A stretch of DNA of 64,000 nt from CAVSCD01 sp963726335 (GTDB lineage: Bacteria > Acidobacteriota > Aminicenantia > Aminicenantales > UBA8522), in contig CAVSCD010000010.1 of the NCBI GenBank assembly GCA_963726335.1, positions 124,001 through 188,000 on the forward strand, read 5' to 3'. The position numbers were made by a program, and so were the translations under genes. Each line of letters begins with the position of its first letter. The stretch's first letter is position 1. Below, piece by piece: positions 8,829-17,192 of the stretch. A model generated the notes under the pieces. It ran no database searches, had not been told where the DNA came from, and saw only the letters and a program-made list of their open reading frames with translations.

Positions 8829-11096
8829 TCATTTCTCCGGCTTCGCCCGATGCGGCCCGGCGACCGCGGTGACCGCCAACCCCTCGCTGAACGATTCCGC
8901 GCGCAGGAAACGCGGGGGGATGACAAATCGGCCCTCCGGATCGAGATAGCCGAACCGGTTGTTCAACTTGATGAGCGCCCGGTTCCTTTTGAACGGGCGG
9001 GCGTCTTCGAGCCACAGAGGCTCGATGGCCCAGGTGCCGTCGGGCTTGATGAAACCTGTTCGTCCGGCATGATCGCGCACGGCCGCCAGGCCTTCGCCGA
9101 ACGGGCCGGCCTGGGCGAACCGGATTTCACCCATGATCCGGCCTTGGGTATCTATATACCCCCACTCGGCCCGTGACGAGGTGCCGTCCCGGATGAGGAC
9201 AGGGGCACGCCCTTCCGCAAATAGCCCGAGGTGAAGGAAACGCGGGTCGCTGATCACGAGTCTGTTCGCTCGATCGACATAGCCCCTCTCGAAACCGTCC
9301 AGCCTCGGGATCAGGCCGTCGCGGAACCCCATGCCCGTGCGGATCCGATGCTGTTCCAGCGACGGCACGCCGAACAGGGCATGGGACCAATCCATGAGGT
9401 GCGGCTTATCCACGACCACCTCGCCCTTCGCGTTGATGACGGCACCGACCAGATAACGCTCTTCTGTTACCCGTTCCACATAGGCCAGGCCGTTATCAAA
9501 TGGCCCCGCGGCTTTGAACTGCGGGAGGATGACGAGGGACCCCCGGACGTCAATATAACCCCAATCTTGGGCATCGACGGCAGCCGAAAGCTTCACCGCG
9601 GCCAGCCCGTCCGTAAATGGAGCGGCGTTCGCATAGCGCGCGGTAATGCCCATCTCTCCCGAACTGTTCAAGTACCCATAGAGGAGCGTCCCTCCCCGCC
9701 TCTCTGAGACCAACGCCAGCCCTTGGGTGAACGGGAACGCCTGGGCGATGGAGTCAGGGACCGGGATCGCCAACCCGCCTGCGGCGTCGATGTAGCCGCG
9801 CCGACGTGAACGATGAGACCAGGGGCCTTCCGCGAAGGCGAGCCCTTCCGAGAAAGGTTGAGCCAAAATATATGCGTGCTCGATCACCGGCCGGCCGGCG
9901 GGATCGATATACCCGTAGCGGACATCGGACACGTTGCGCGCGGCGTGGGAAGGTTCGGAGGGATAGCTCGAATCCAGCTCGATGAGCGGGTCCCCCTTGG
10001 CGTCGATCACATAGCTCTGGTCGCCCATCGAAACCACGGCCCGGCCCGCGCCGATGCCGCCGGCCCTGTTGAACCGCCCGGGCAAAAACTCCCCGTCCCG
10101 GTTGATCAGCCGCACATCATAAGAGTCGGTGCTGAAGCCGCGGGCCGGCACGCGGACTATGGCCAAGCCTCCGGCAAACGGCTCCACCCCATGAATGACC
10201 GTATCGATGACCTGTTTGCCCGCGCGGTCGATGAACCCGAAAAATGGCGCCCGGCCGCTGTAGCCGCCGAACCGGCTGCTCGAAGAGCCATCCTTTATCC
10301 TGGCCACCCGGGCCAGGCCGTCCGAAAAATCAGCAGCCTGGTCATAGGTGGGCGAAATAACCATCTTCCCCGAACGGTCGATATACCCCCATAGGTTGCC
10401 TTCCCGAACCGGAGCCAGACCTTCGGAAAACGAGCCGGCGTCGTCGAACCGGAGATTGACGGCGACTCGGCCGTCCCGGCCGATGAACCCGCACCGGCTG
10501 GGCCCGCTGACGAAGGCCAGGCCCTCATGGAATTCCCCCGCCCGAAAGTAGACAGGCTGAGCCACCCAAGAGCCGGTCTCGTCGATGAACCCGGCAAGAC
10601 CCTCGACGACCACCCGGGCGCGCCCCTCGGAAAAGGCGAAGGCATCGTCAAACCGGGGCTCTATGCGAAAGGCGCCGTCCCGGCCGATATAACCCCATTT
10701 CCCTCCCAGGCGCACAGGAGCCAACATCCCCGCGAAGGGAAGTGCCGCGTCGAAGCCAGGTTCAATGACCGTACGCCCCCGTTGATCGATGTAGCCATAT
10801 CCTTGGTGAGCATCTACCTTGGCCGGCGCCAGGCCCTCCGAGAAGAGTCCGGCGTGGGAGAACCGAGTCGGAATGACGATGTGCCCTTCCATATCCATGT
10901 AGCCGAGGCGGAAATCCTCGGAATTCTTAACGAGGGCGAGCCCCTCGGAATAGGCGCTCTCCAGTTGATACCCGGGCAGCCGCGCCTTGGCCGGAGGCAT
11001 CACGTAGTCCCGCACGCAGCCGTTCAGGAAGATAAGCGAAACGGCGGCCGACAGCACGCCGATGCGGCTCCACGGCGAGGGCGGGGGGTTCTTCAT
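8829..11096 (-). CDS. WG-repeat lipoprotein
   Basis: 755 residues. The N-terminus carries a lipoprotein signal with lipobox LNGC (Cys27). The rest is a tandem array of about 15 or more WG/KWG repeats of the type 'F.EGLA.V...G..GYIDR.G..VI.P.FD.A..F', for example WGYIGRDGAFRIEPRFDDA and WGYIDRSGKMVISPTYDQA. The array should fold as a long beta-rich solenoid or propeller anchored to a membrane. WG repeats are common in proteins of unknown function; no enzyme domain is present. A 32-codon reading frame with a good ribosome site lies just upstream (11161-11259). Confidence 0.85.
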   Translation of the reverse strand: MKNPPPSPWSRIGVLSAAVSLIFLNGCVRDYVMPPAKARLPGYQLESAYSEGLALVKNSEDFRLGYMDMEGHIVIPTRFSHAGLFSEGLAPAKVDAHQGYGYIDQRGRTVIEPGFDAALPFAGMLAPVRLGGKWGYIGRDGAFRIEPRFDDAFAFSEGRARVVVEGLAGFIDETGSWVAQPVYFRAGEFHEGLAFVSGPSRCGFIGRDGRVAVNLRFDDAGSFSEGLAPVREGNLWGYIDRSGKMVISPTYDQAADFSDGLARVARIKDGSSSSRFGGYSGRAPFFGFIDRAGKQVIDTVIHGVEPFAGGLAIVRVPARGFSTDSYDVRLINRDGEFLPGRFNRAGGIGAGRAVVSMGDQSYVIDAKGDPLIELDSSYPSEPSHAARNVSDVRYGYIDPAGRPVIEHAYILAQPFSEGLAFAEGPWSHRSRRRGYIDAAGGLAIPVPDSIAQAFPFTQGLALVSERRGGTLLYGYLNSSGEMGITARYANAAPFTDGLAAVKLSAAVDAQDWGYIDVRGSLVILPQFKAAGPFDNGLAYVERVTEERYLVGAVINAKGEVVVDKPHLMDWSHALFGVPSLEQHRIRTGMGFRDGLIPRLDGFERGYVDRANRLVISDPRFLHLGLFAEGRAPVLIRDGTSSRAEWGYIDTQGRIMGEIRFAQAGPFGEGLAAVRDHAGRTGFIKPDGTWAIEPLWLEDARPFKRNRALIKLNNRFGYLDPEGRFVIPPRFLRAESFSEGLAVTAVAGPHRAKPEK

Positions 11097-11160
11097 AACG
11101 ACTTAACGGCCTCGGGCCGGCCGGCAAACATGCCGTCGATCGCCCAGGCCGGATCCTTAT

Positions 11161-11259
11161 TCAAGCTTTCCCTTCCAGAAACTCCTTGAGCAGCAGGGCG
11201 CTGTTGCGGAGTTCATCCTTCCCGGGCGGCTCATCAGCACGTTTCAAGCGGATCTTCAT
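11161..11259 (-). CDS. Possible 32-residue ORF upstream of the WG-repeat lipoprotein
   Basis: ATG at 11259 follows a strong GGGGAGGA ribosome site and encodes a charged peptide, MKIRLKRADEPPGKDELRNS plus 12 more residues, ending TGA. Directly after the stop another frame reads LNKDPAWAIDGMFAGRPEAV and ends by overlapping the ATG of the lipoprotein gene. A single frame repair near 11163-11170 would give one protein of about 57 residues, translationally coupled to the lipoprotein. No family is recognised. The remaining stretch 11260-11372 shows nothing further. Confidence 0.4.
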   Translation of the reverse strand: MKIRLKRADEPPGKDELRNSALLLKEFLEGKA

Positions 11260-11372
11260 CGTCCTCCCCGTCCTTTCACTTTTATCGACTCCGATCTGAT
11301 TATCCCAGTTTGCGCTGGCTTGTTGGCAGGGCGTTCGTTAAGCGGAGTCGCCATTCCTTCCCCCGGCACGTC

Positions 11373-11984
11373 TCAGTCAGCGGGGATGCGGAAGTGGCCG
11401 GCCTCGAGCAGCTTGAAGAACGACCGGGCGCAGGCTTCGAGGTCGCGGGCGGCGTCATGGGCCCCTTCGTAGGAGCGGCCGAAGCAAAAGTAGTGGAGCT
11501 CGTCCAGGGTCGGCCACTTGTAGCCGAACCCGCCCAGCCTGGGCAGTTGGCAAAGCTCCGTTGTCTCCAACATCGTGCAAATCCCGGGGAGGTCCAGGAT
11601 CCCCAGGGGCTTACCCGTCCGGACGAGGTCGGCCGCGACGACGTGGATATCGTAGCTGAGGTTGTGCGCGACCAGGGTCGTCTCAGGGACGCCGGCCGTC
11701 TCGAGGAACTCGTCCAGGACATCGGCCAGCTCCCGGCCGACGCGACTGGCATGCGCGTGAGTGATGCCATGGATCTTCGTGGAGTCGGCCGGGATCTTGA
11801 ATCCCTCCGGCCGGACGATGTGGCTGTGCGCGTCTTCCAGGTTGCCCTGGGCGTCGTACCGGGCCCAGGCGAGCTGGACGAGATGGGGCCAATCGTCGAC
11901 GGTATCCGGATTGAAATAGCGGGTCCGGGGCAATCCGGTCGTTTCGCAATCGAAAAACAGGAGCTTTCGGCGTCGGGAGGTCAT
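11373..11984 (-). CDS. DEDDh 3'-5' exonuclease (DnaQ/RNase T superfamily)
   Basis: 203 residues. ExoI motif FDCETTGLPR near residue 10, ExoII motif VAHNLSYDIHV near residue 100 and ExoIII motif YEGAHDAARDLEA near residue 170 give the four acidic ligands and the catalytic His of the DEDDh class. It should remove nucleotides from a 3' end using two metal ions; it is a stand-alone exonuclease, not part of a polymerase. The frame stays open far upstream, but that extension is antisense to the GH51 gene. The ATG at 11984, downstream of a promoter at 12006-12034, is the real start. Confidence 0.9.
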   Translation of the reverse strand: MTSRRRKLLFFDCETTGLPRTRYFNPDTVDDWPHLVQLAWARYDAQGNLEDAHSHIVRPEGFKIPADSTKIHGITHAHASRVGRELADVLDEFLETAGVPETTLVAHNLSYDIHVVAADLVRTGKPLGILDLPGICTMLETTELCQLPRLGGFGYKWPTLDELHYFCFGRSYEGAHDAARDLEACARSFFKLLEAGHFRIPAD

Positions 11985-12005
11985 GTCTTTGGCTTCCGAG
12001 GATAA

Positions 12006-12034
12006 GGGATACCCCGACTCGCGTCGCATGTCAA
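12006..12034 (-). promoter_or_regulatory. Promoter of the DEDDh exonuclease
   Basis: Minus strand: TTGACA, 17-nt spacer, TATCCC. Divergent from the GH51 promoter 18 bp away. Confidence 0.6.
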
Positions 12035-12051
12035 GATGGCAGGCCTCGGCG

Positions 12052-12080
12052 TTGACAGACGTAGGACTCCAAGGTAAATT
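12052..12080 (+). promoter_or_regulatory. Promoter of the GH51 gene
   Basis: TTGACA, 17-nt spacer, TAAATT; about 27 nt of leader follow, ending with the ribosome site GGAAGGAGGA. Confidence 0.75.
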
Positions 12081-12113
12081 TCTCCCCGCCGGCCGGACCG
12101 GGAAGGAGGAATG

Positions 12114-14021
12114 ATGAACACGCACCTGAGCCGGACTGCGCTCGCCTTGGCCGTGCTTGCCGCTTGCGGAATGCTGGTCAGCCTCTCGGGCTGCAAGTCC
12201 GATACTGCGCCCGCGATCGTCATCGACGCCGAAAAAACGGGCAAACCAGTCTCCAAGTATATCTACGGACAGTTCATCGAGCACCTGGGCCGCTGTATCT
12301 ACCAGGGGATCTGGGCCGAGATGCTCGAGGACCGCAAATTCTTCTGGCCGGTCGGTCAGGGCGAATCCCCCTGGAAGGCTGTCGGCGGCCCGGGTTCGGT
12401 CAGAATGGACAAGATAAGACCGTTTACTGGCGCCCACGCGCCGCGAGTGGCCCTCAGTGGGACGGGGCCGGGCGGCCTCGTCCAGGAAGGGCTGGCCCTC
12501 ATCGAAGGGAGGGAATATGCCGGCCGGGTGGTGCTGTCCGGGGACGCGGCGGCCGCGCCCGTCAGCGTCAGCCTCATCTGGGGGGGCGGCCCGGAAGCCC
12601 GGCAGACAGTCCACTTCGATGAGATCGGGACTGAGTATGCGGCCCTCCCCTTCTCCTTCAAGGCCGGCGCGTCGACCGAAACCGCCCGGCTCGAGATTGT
12701 CTCCTCCGGCCGCGGCTCGTTCAAGGTCGGGACGGTCTCGATCATGCCGGCCGACAATGTCGAGGGCTTTCGGCCTGAGGTCCTGGCGCTGCTCAAGGAG
12801 CTCGACGCCCCGGTTTACCGCTGGCCGGGCGGCAACTTCGTCAGCGGTTATGACTGGCGAGACGGGATCGGCGACCGCGACCGGCGTCCGCCCCGCAAAA
12901 ATCCGGCCTGGAAGGGGGTCGAGCATAACGATGTCGGCATCCACGAGTACCTCGATCTGATGCGGCTCATCATGGCCGAGCCCTACATCACGGTCAACAG
13001 CGGGCTGGGCGATGTCGCCATGGCCCTCGAGGAGCTCGAATACGCCAACGGCCCCCCGGACTCGAAGATGGGCCGGATCCGGGAAGCCAACGGACACCCG
13101 GAGCCTTGGGGCGTCAAGTTCTGGGCCATCGGCAACGAGATGTACGGCGACTGGCAGCTCGGGCACATGCCCCTCGCCGACTACGTCAAAAAGCACATCC
13201 AGTACGCCGAGGCCATGAAGTCCATGGACCCGTCGATCCAGGTCGTGGCCGTGGGCGCTATCGGGACCTGGAGCGAGACGATGCTGGCCGAAGCACCACG
13301 CCACATGGACTTCATCAGCGAGCACTTCTATGTCGGGCACAAGCCCGACGTCATCAGCCACGTCCGACAGATGCCGGCGGCGGTTCGCCGCATCGCCGAC
13401 GCCCACCGAAAGTACCGGGCATCGATCCCGGCGCTCCAGGCGAAGGAGATCCCGGTCGCTCTCGATGAATGGAACTATTGGTACGGTCCGGACGTCTATG
13501 GTGAGATCGGCACGCAGTATTTCCTCGAAGACGCCCTCGGCGTCGCCGCCGCCCTCAATGAATACGCCCGCCAGACCGACATCTTCTTCATGGCCAACTA
13601 CGCCCAGACCGTCAACGCCATCGGGGCCGTTAAGACCTCGAAAACGGCGGCCGTCCTGGACACGACGGGCGTCATCCTGGCGCTTTACCGGAAGCACTTC
13701 GGGACGATCCCCATGTCCGTAACAGGAGCGCCCGAGCCGCTCGACGTCATGGCCTGCTGGAAGGACGGGGCGAAAAGCCTCCTGACCATATCCGTCGTCA
13801 ACCCGGGAGCGACGGCCCAGACGTTCCGTCTGGACACCGGGAAGCTCAGATTCTCCAAGATGGCAAGGCTATTTTTGGTGGATGGCCCCGACCCCAAGGC
13901 CGGCAACATTCCCGGCCAGCCGCCGGCGGTCGCGGTCAAGGAGACGGAGGCGGCCCCGTTCGGCAAGACGATCACGGTGCCCCCGCTCAGCGTATCGCTC
14001 TATGAGGTCAGTGTCCGCTAG
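12114..14021 (+). CDS. Alpha-L-arabinofuranosidase, GH51 lipoprotein
   Basis: 635 residues from the ATG at 12114, the second of two in-frame ATGs and better spaced from AGGAGG. A lipobox LSGC (Cys27) marks it as a lipoprotein. IYGQFIEHLGRCIYQGIWAE opens the TIM-barrel domain and VYRWPGGNFVSGYDWRDGIG follows. The acid/base Glu lies in WAIGNEMYG and the nucleophile region is VALDEWNYWYG, both as in GH51. A C-terminal beta domain ends the protein. It should release arabinose from arabinan or arabinoxylan at the cell surface. Its TAG stop overlaps the first base of the 201-bp repeat. Confidence 0.93.
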   Translation: MNTHLSRTALALAVLAACGMLVSLSGCKSDTAPAIVIDAEKTGKPVSKYIYGQFIEHLGRCIYQGIWAEMLEDRKFFWPVGQGESPWKAVGGPGSVRMDKIRPFTGAHAPRVALSGTGPGGLVQEGLALIEGREYAGRVVLSGDAAAAPVSVSLIWGGGPEARQTVHFDEIGTEYAALPFSFKAGASTETARLEIVSSGRGSFKVGTVSIMPADNVEGFRPEVLALLKELDAPVYRWPGGNFVSGYDWRDGIGDRDRRPPRKNPAWKGVEHNDVGIHEYLDLMRLIMAEPYITVNSGLGDVAMALEELEYANGPPDSKMGRIREANGHPEPWGVKFWAIGNEMYGDWQLGHMPLADYVKKHIQYAEAMKSMDPSIQVVAVGAIGTWSETMLAEAPRHMDFISEHFYVGHKPDVISHVRQMPAAVRRIADAHRKYRASIPALQAKEIPVALDEWNYWYGPDVYGEIGTQYFLEDALGVAAALNEYARQTDIFFMANYAQTVNAIGAVKTSKTAAVLDTTGVILALYRKHFGTIPMSVTGAPEPLDVMACWKDGAKSLLTISVVNPGATAQTFRLDTGKLRFSKMARLFLVDGPDPKAGNIPGQPPAVAVKETEAAPFGKTITVPPLSVSLYEVSVR

Positions 14022-14221
14022 TGGTGCGTCTCGCAAATAACTTGGCTTTATAAAAGAGCAACGAAGACGCACCACCGCGGGGGAGCTTGAGGGGGACGGC
14101 GTCGTTCCCCTCAGGGGGTCAGTGGAGTGAAACGAAACGCCGAGGGGGGAGCTTGACTCCCCCCTGGAAGTGTCCCGTCTCTGCCGAGGACTTTGGAAAG
14201 GAATTCCCGAGACGGAACACT
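14020..14221 (+). repeat. 201-bp multi-hairpin repeat element, copy 1
   Basis: This copy matches 30841-31041 in inverted orientation at roughly 92% identity by eye. Reading along the plus strand, four inverted repeats follow one another. They are GTGGTGCGTC...GACGCACCAC, GAGGGG...CCCCTC, GGGGGGAG-CTTGA-CTCCCCCC and AGTGTCCCGTCT...AGACGGAACACT. The two outer ends are also related to each other as terminal inverted repeats (AGTGnnnCGTCTCGCAA). It sits between the GH51 stop and the 3' end of a convergent gene. Short open frames inside it are not credible genes. Confidence 0.85.
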
Positions 14222-14233
14222 GGCCCTCTGTGA

Positions 14234-14278
14234 TGCGGAGCCGGCCCTGCCGGGCTCATGGCCCCTGGACTCTCCGCA
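14234..14278. terminator. Possible hairpin between convergent genes
   Basis: TGCGGAG and CTCCGCA pair across a GC-rich interior (AGCCGGC...GCCGGGCT). There is no clear T-run, so this is a weak terminator call for the minus-strand metallophosphoesterase gene. Confidence 0.3.
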
Positions 14279-14282
14279 GCTC

Positions 14283-16109
14283 TTATTTAACGGTCGTGAC
14301 GTCCAAAGCGGCCGAGCCTTCCCTATTTGAACTCACAGTCACTGAGGAAGGCGCCGGGCTGATTTTCTTGACGAGGCTATAACGGCTCGTCGCCGCGTCA
14401 AAAGTCATCGTCCCGTAATTGATCGTTCCATTTCCGAACACCGTGAGAACGGCACCGGGTTGTGCGGTGCTCGTCGCCTCGACGGTGAGCTGTTTGGTCT
14501 TTGTCCTGTACGTGGCCTTCAGGACGGCCACGCTGTCAGGGCCCGTCGAGCCCGAAACGGTGATGTTGACCGTGGCCACGCTTGCTGCCTGTCCATCGGA
14601 AGCGGAATAGACAAAGCTATCGGGCCCGGAATAACCAGTGTCCGGAACATAGTTGAACGACCCGTCCGAATTGAAAGTCAGAGTTCCGTGCGCGGGTCCC
14701 CCGGAGAGCGCGGCCGTCAGCGGATCGCCTTCAGCATCCGTGTCATTGCCCAGCACGCCGGGGGCCGGGACGTCCAAGGTGACTCCCTGGTCCGTCGTGT
14801 AGCTGTCGCCGCGCGCCACGGGGGCCGCATTGGCGGCCGTAACGGTCACCGTAATGATGTCGTTCCGGACGGTCGTCCCGGTCGCCTGAACCTCGATCGT
14901 ATGCGAACCGCCGGCGACGCCGGAAGCATCCCAGACGGCCTGCCAGAGTTTCGGGTTGTCCCCGGATTTGGTCATCGATAACCAGGTGGCCGCCCCGTCG
15001 ATCCGGAACCGGACCTGGCTGACCGTGCCCGGGTCGAAGACCAGGGCGCGGATGGGGTTCGTCGGGGAGTTGGGAATCGTGTAAGAATAGGGATTGGCGG
15101 CGACGCCGATCTTATTATTGACGGGCGCCGTGATCAGGACGACCGGCCAGGTCTTGACGGCCTGGGTAGCGATCGAGATGCCGTTGCAGTCGACGGCGAC
15201 GACGCTGAACTGGTTGCTCGAAGACTTTCCCAAGGACGCCAGGTTGAAATACCAGATCCCGTCGCCCGGCATGTTCCCGGTTCTCGTATCGCCGTCGAAG
15301 AGGGCCTCGCCGTAATCATGCGTATGGCCGTAGCCGTACTCGGATACGCCGAAGTTCCCGAGGTCCAGGACGAATTCGGTGTGGCCATAATTAAGCCAGG
15401 TGTCGTCCGAGGCGCCGGTGTCGGCGATCGGGTGATGGCCGAAGACCATGGTCAGGGCGGCGCCGCTGTTCGCGGCGAGCTCGGCGTTGATGAACTGCAG
15501 CTCTTCGCCGTCCAATCCGGCGTAATCGCCGAACGGCCAGAAGACCGAAAAACCCGCCCCGGTGTTGTCGCAGGTGTTGACACCCAGGAAATGATACTTG
15601 CCGAAGCCATAGTCTTTTGTCCAGGACAGCTGCTTATTCCCCGTCGCCCGGCCCTGGATCGAGTTGTTGATATAATAGGCGAAATCCCTGTCGTTGTAAG
15701 CGTCGTGGTTTCCGGGAATGTCGTAGAACACGGAAGGTGCGTCCGTCATGGCCCCCGTGATGATGGACCGGTATTCATCCCACTCCTTCTGGTAAGGCCC
15801 GCTCGGGATTCCAAACAAGCTGCCGTTCGTGGAATCGGTCAGGTCGCCGCTGGCGACGATGAAGCTGGGGTTGATAACGGACCTGGCCGTGTTGACGAGC
15901 CAGGAGAGATTGCCGCTGTCGGTCGAGCCCCGCGCGCCGATGTGGGTATCCGAGATATGGATGAACCAGAATATCCGAGAAGGGTCGGCGCTGTAGAAGG
16001 CCGAGCGGGGATTTCCGGCACCGGCCGGATCGGGCAGCGCGGAAAGAACAACCAGGACGGCCAGACCGAGAAGGACCGCTTTTCCGAGAGTATTTTTTGT
16101 GGGCTGCAT
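14283..16109 (-). CDS. Secreted TMEM62-like metallophosphoesterase with C-terminal Ig/cadherin-like domain
   Basis: 608 residues with a signal peptide (cleavage near PAGAGNP). The calcineurin-like metal motifs are complete: HISDTHIG (D54, H56), ASGDLTDS (D89), IPGNHDAYND (N134, H135), VFGHHPIADTG and GYGHTHDYG. The opening FWFIHISDTHIGAR and the 'DEYRSIITGA...DIPGNHDAYN' arrangement resemble the eukaryotic TMEM62 branch. Residues of about 420-510 form a cadherin-like repeat (GDSYTTDQGVTLDVPAPGVL, then NDTDAEGDPL), followed by a C-terminal beta domain. The substrate is unknown; export and adhesive-type repeats suggest an extracellular phosphodiesterase. It follows a TPR gene by 12 bp. Confidence 0.85.
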   Translation of the reverse strand: MQPTKNTLGKAVLLGLAVLVVLSALPDPAGAGNPRSAFYSADPSRIFWFIHISDTHIGARGSTDSGNLSWLVNTARSVINPSFIVASGDLTDSTNGSLFGIPSGPYQKEWDEYRSIITGAMTDAPSVFYDIPGNHDAYNDRDFAYYINNSIQGRATGNKQLSWTKDYGFGKYHFLGVNTCDNTGAGFSVFWPFGDYAGLDGEELQFINAELAANSGAALTMVFGHHPIADTGASDDTWLNYGHTEFVLDLGNFGVSEYGYGHTHDYGEALFDGDTRTGNMPGDGIWYFNLASLGKSSSNQFSVVAVDCNGISIATQAVKTWPVVLITAPVNNKIGVAANPYSYTIPNSPTNPIRALVFDPGTVSQVRFRIDGAATWLSMTKSGDNPKLWQAVWDASGVAGGSHTIEVQATGTTVRNDIITVTVTAANAAPVARGDSYTTDQGVTLDVPAPGVLGNDTDAEGDPLTAALSGGPAHGTLTFNSDGSFNYVPDTGYSGPDSFVYSASDGQAASVATVNITVSGSTGPDSVAVLKATYRTKTKQLTVEATSTAQPGAVLTVFGNGTINYGTMTFDAATSRYSLVKKISPAPSSVTVSSNREGSAALDVTTVK

Positions 16110-16121
16110 CTGGATACCTTC

Positions 16122-16655
16122 CTACCTGATTTTATCGGGTTCGCGTCCGTCGCCGGCAAGCTTCTCGAGAAGCCCGTCCAATGACTTGAGGGCTCCCGGG
16201 TCGACGGTCATGGTCTTTGCCCGCTGCAGCATGTTCCCCGCATCTTCCAGGCGGCCGGCTTCAGCCAGGGCATCGGCGGCGAAGACATAAGCGTCGATGT
16301 CATGGGGAGTGAGTTCGGTCACTTTTTGATAATGCTCAGCGGCCAGCAGGTATCTCTCCTGGACCCGGTAGACCCTGGCCAGGGCGCGGTGGGTCTGGGC
16401 CCGTGTCGGGTCCAATTCGAGGGCCTGTTTGAATTCCCGGACGGCCAGGTCGAATTCCCCGGCCGCCTCGGCCGCTCGGCCCTTGGGCAGGAAATCGTAA
16501 AAACCCCGCTCGAAATGAGCCACTCCCCGTTCGTGGGGCGAGACCTGGGTTTTCGTTTCTTGAGCCTTTTTCTGGCCGGCGGCGAGAACGCCGCCGCCGA
16601 GGCAGGCCATCAGCCACAAAACGAGAATGAATACGGTTCGGGCCCGGTTTTTCAT
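16122..16655 (-). CDS. TPR-repeat protein, exported
   Basis: 177 residues. A signal-like N-terminus (MKNRARTVFILVLWLMACLG) is followed by about three TPR units, for example AAGEFDLAVREFKQALELDP and AAEHYQKVTELTPHDIDAYV. It is expected to be a periplasmic protein-protein scaffold. It is the first gene of a two-gene operon with the secreted metallophosphoesterase (12-bp gap), so it may hold or deliver that enzyme. AGGAGG lies 8 nt before the ATG. Confidence 0.8.
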   Translation of the reverse strand: MKNRARTVFILVLWLMACLGGGVLAAGQKKAQETKTQVSPHERGVAHFERGFYDFLPKGRAAEAAGEFDLAVREFKQALELDPTRAQTHRALARVYRVQERYLLAAEHYQKVTELTPHDIDAYVFAADALAEAGRLEDAGNMLQRAKTMTVDPGALKSLDGLLEKLAGDGREPDKIR

Positions 16656-16707
16656 CGCGATCCTCCTGGGAATTCCCCCGCTTCTTCGGACTCGGAATCC
16701 CGCGCTC

Positions 16708-16736
16708 TAGGTATCACAGCCAAAGCTCAATGTCAA
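16708..16736 (-). promoter_or_regulatory. Promoter of the TPR-metallophosphoesterase operon
   Basis: Minus strand: TTGACA, 17-nt spacer, TACCTA; about 45 nt of leader to the ATG at 16655. Confidence 0.65.
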
Positions 16737-16810
16737 CTCGGAGAAGGGGATTTGGCTAGAAAATCCTCTCCTCACGGAGGCGTGGTAATTGCGGCCGAGG
16801 CGGAGCCGAC

Positions 16811-16840
16811 TTGCCATCTGACTCGTTCCCGGGCTAGTAT
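16811..16840 (+). promoter_or_regulatory. Promoter of the MazG-like gene
   Basis: TTGCCA, 18-nt spacer, TAGTAT. The -10 box overlaps an in-frame TTG at 16840, which rules that codon out as the start and leaves the ATG at 16858. Confidence 0.6.
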
Positions 16841-16857
16841 TGGACCTGCGAGAATTG

Positions 16858-17157
16858 ATGCAAGAGATCATAAGAAAGCTCAGAGAATTCGCGGCGGAAA
16901 GGGACTGGGACCAGTTCCACTCTCCCAAAAACCTGGCCATGGCGCTGTCCGTCGAGGTCGCCGAGCTGCTGGAACACTTCCAGTGGCTGACCGCGGAGGA
17001 ATCGCGCGAGCTCGACCCCGAGACGCTCAGAAAGGTGCGCGAGGAGATCGGGGACGTCCAACTCTACCTGGCGAGACTGGCCGATCAGCTCGGCATCTCC
17101 CCCGTCGAGGCCGCGCGAGACAAGCTCGAGATCAACCGGAAAAAAGTACCCCGTTGA
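16858..17157 (+). CDS. MazG-like nucleotide pyrophosphohydrolase
   Basis: 99 residues from the ATG at 16858. The single-domain all-alpha NTP-PPase shows the metal-binding signature: LSVEVAELLEHFQWL (the ExxE-type helix) and EEIGDVQLYLARLADQL (the ExxD helix). The family hydrolyses (d)NTPs or their analogues to monophosphates and pyrophosphate, a housecleaning role. The neighbours are unrelated, and the gene has its own promoter with a leader of only about 11 nt and no clear Shine-Dalgarno. Confidence 0.85.
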   Translation: MQEIIRKLREFAAERDWDQFHSPKNLAMALSVEVAELLEHFQWLTAEESRELDPETLRKVREEIGDVQLYLARLADQLGISPVEAARDKLEINRKKVPR

Positions 17158-17192
17158 CAAAGCCCGGGGTAAAGCGACGAAACTGATCTGAA

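Noticed and set aside
11985..13697. Long minus-strand extension upstream of the DEDDh exonuclease
   Set aside because: It is antisense to the GH51 gene, and a promoter at 12006-12034 starts transcription just before the ATG at 11984.
14040..14090. Short open frames inside the 201-bp repeats
   Set aside because: The same frames appear in both copies only because of the repeat; they have no ribosome site and consist of hairpin sequence.
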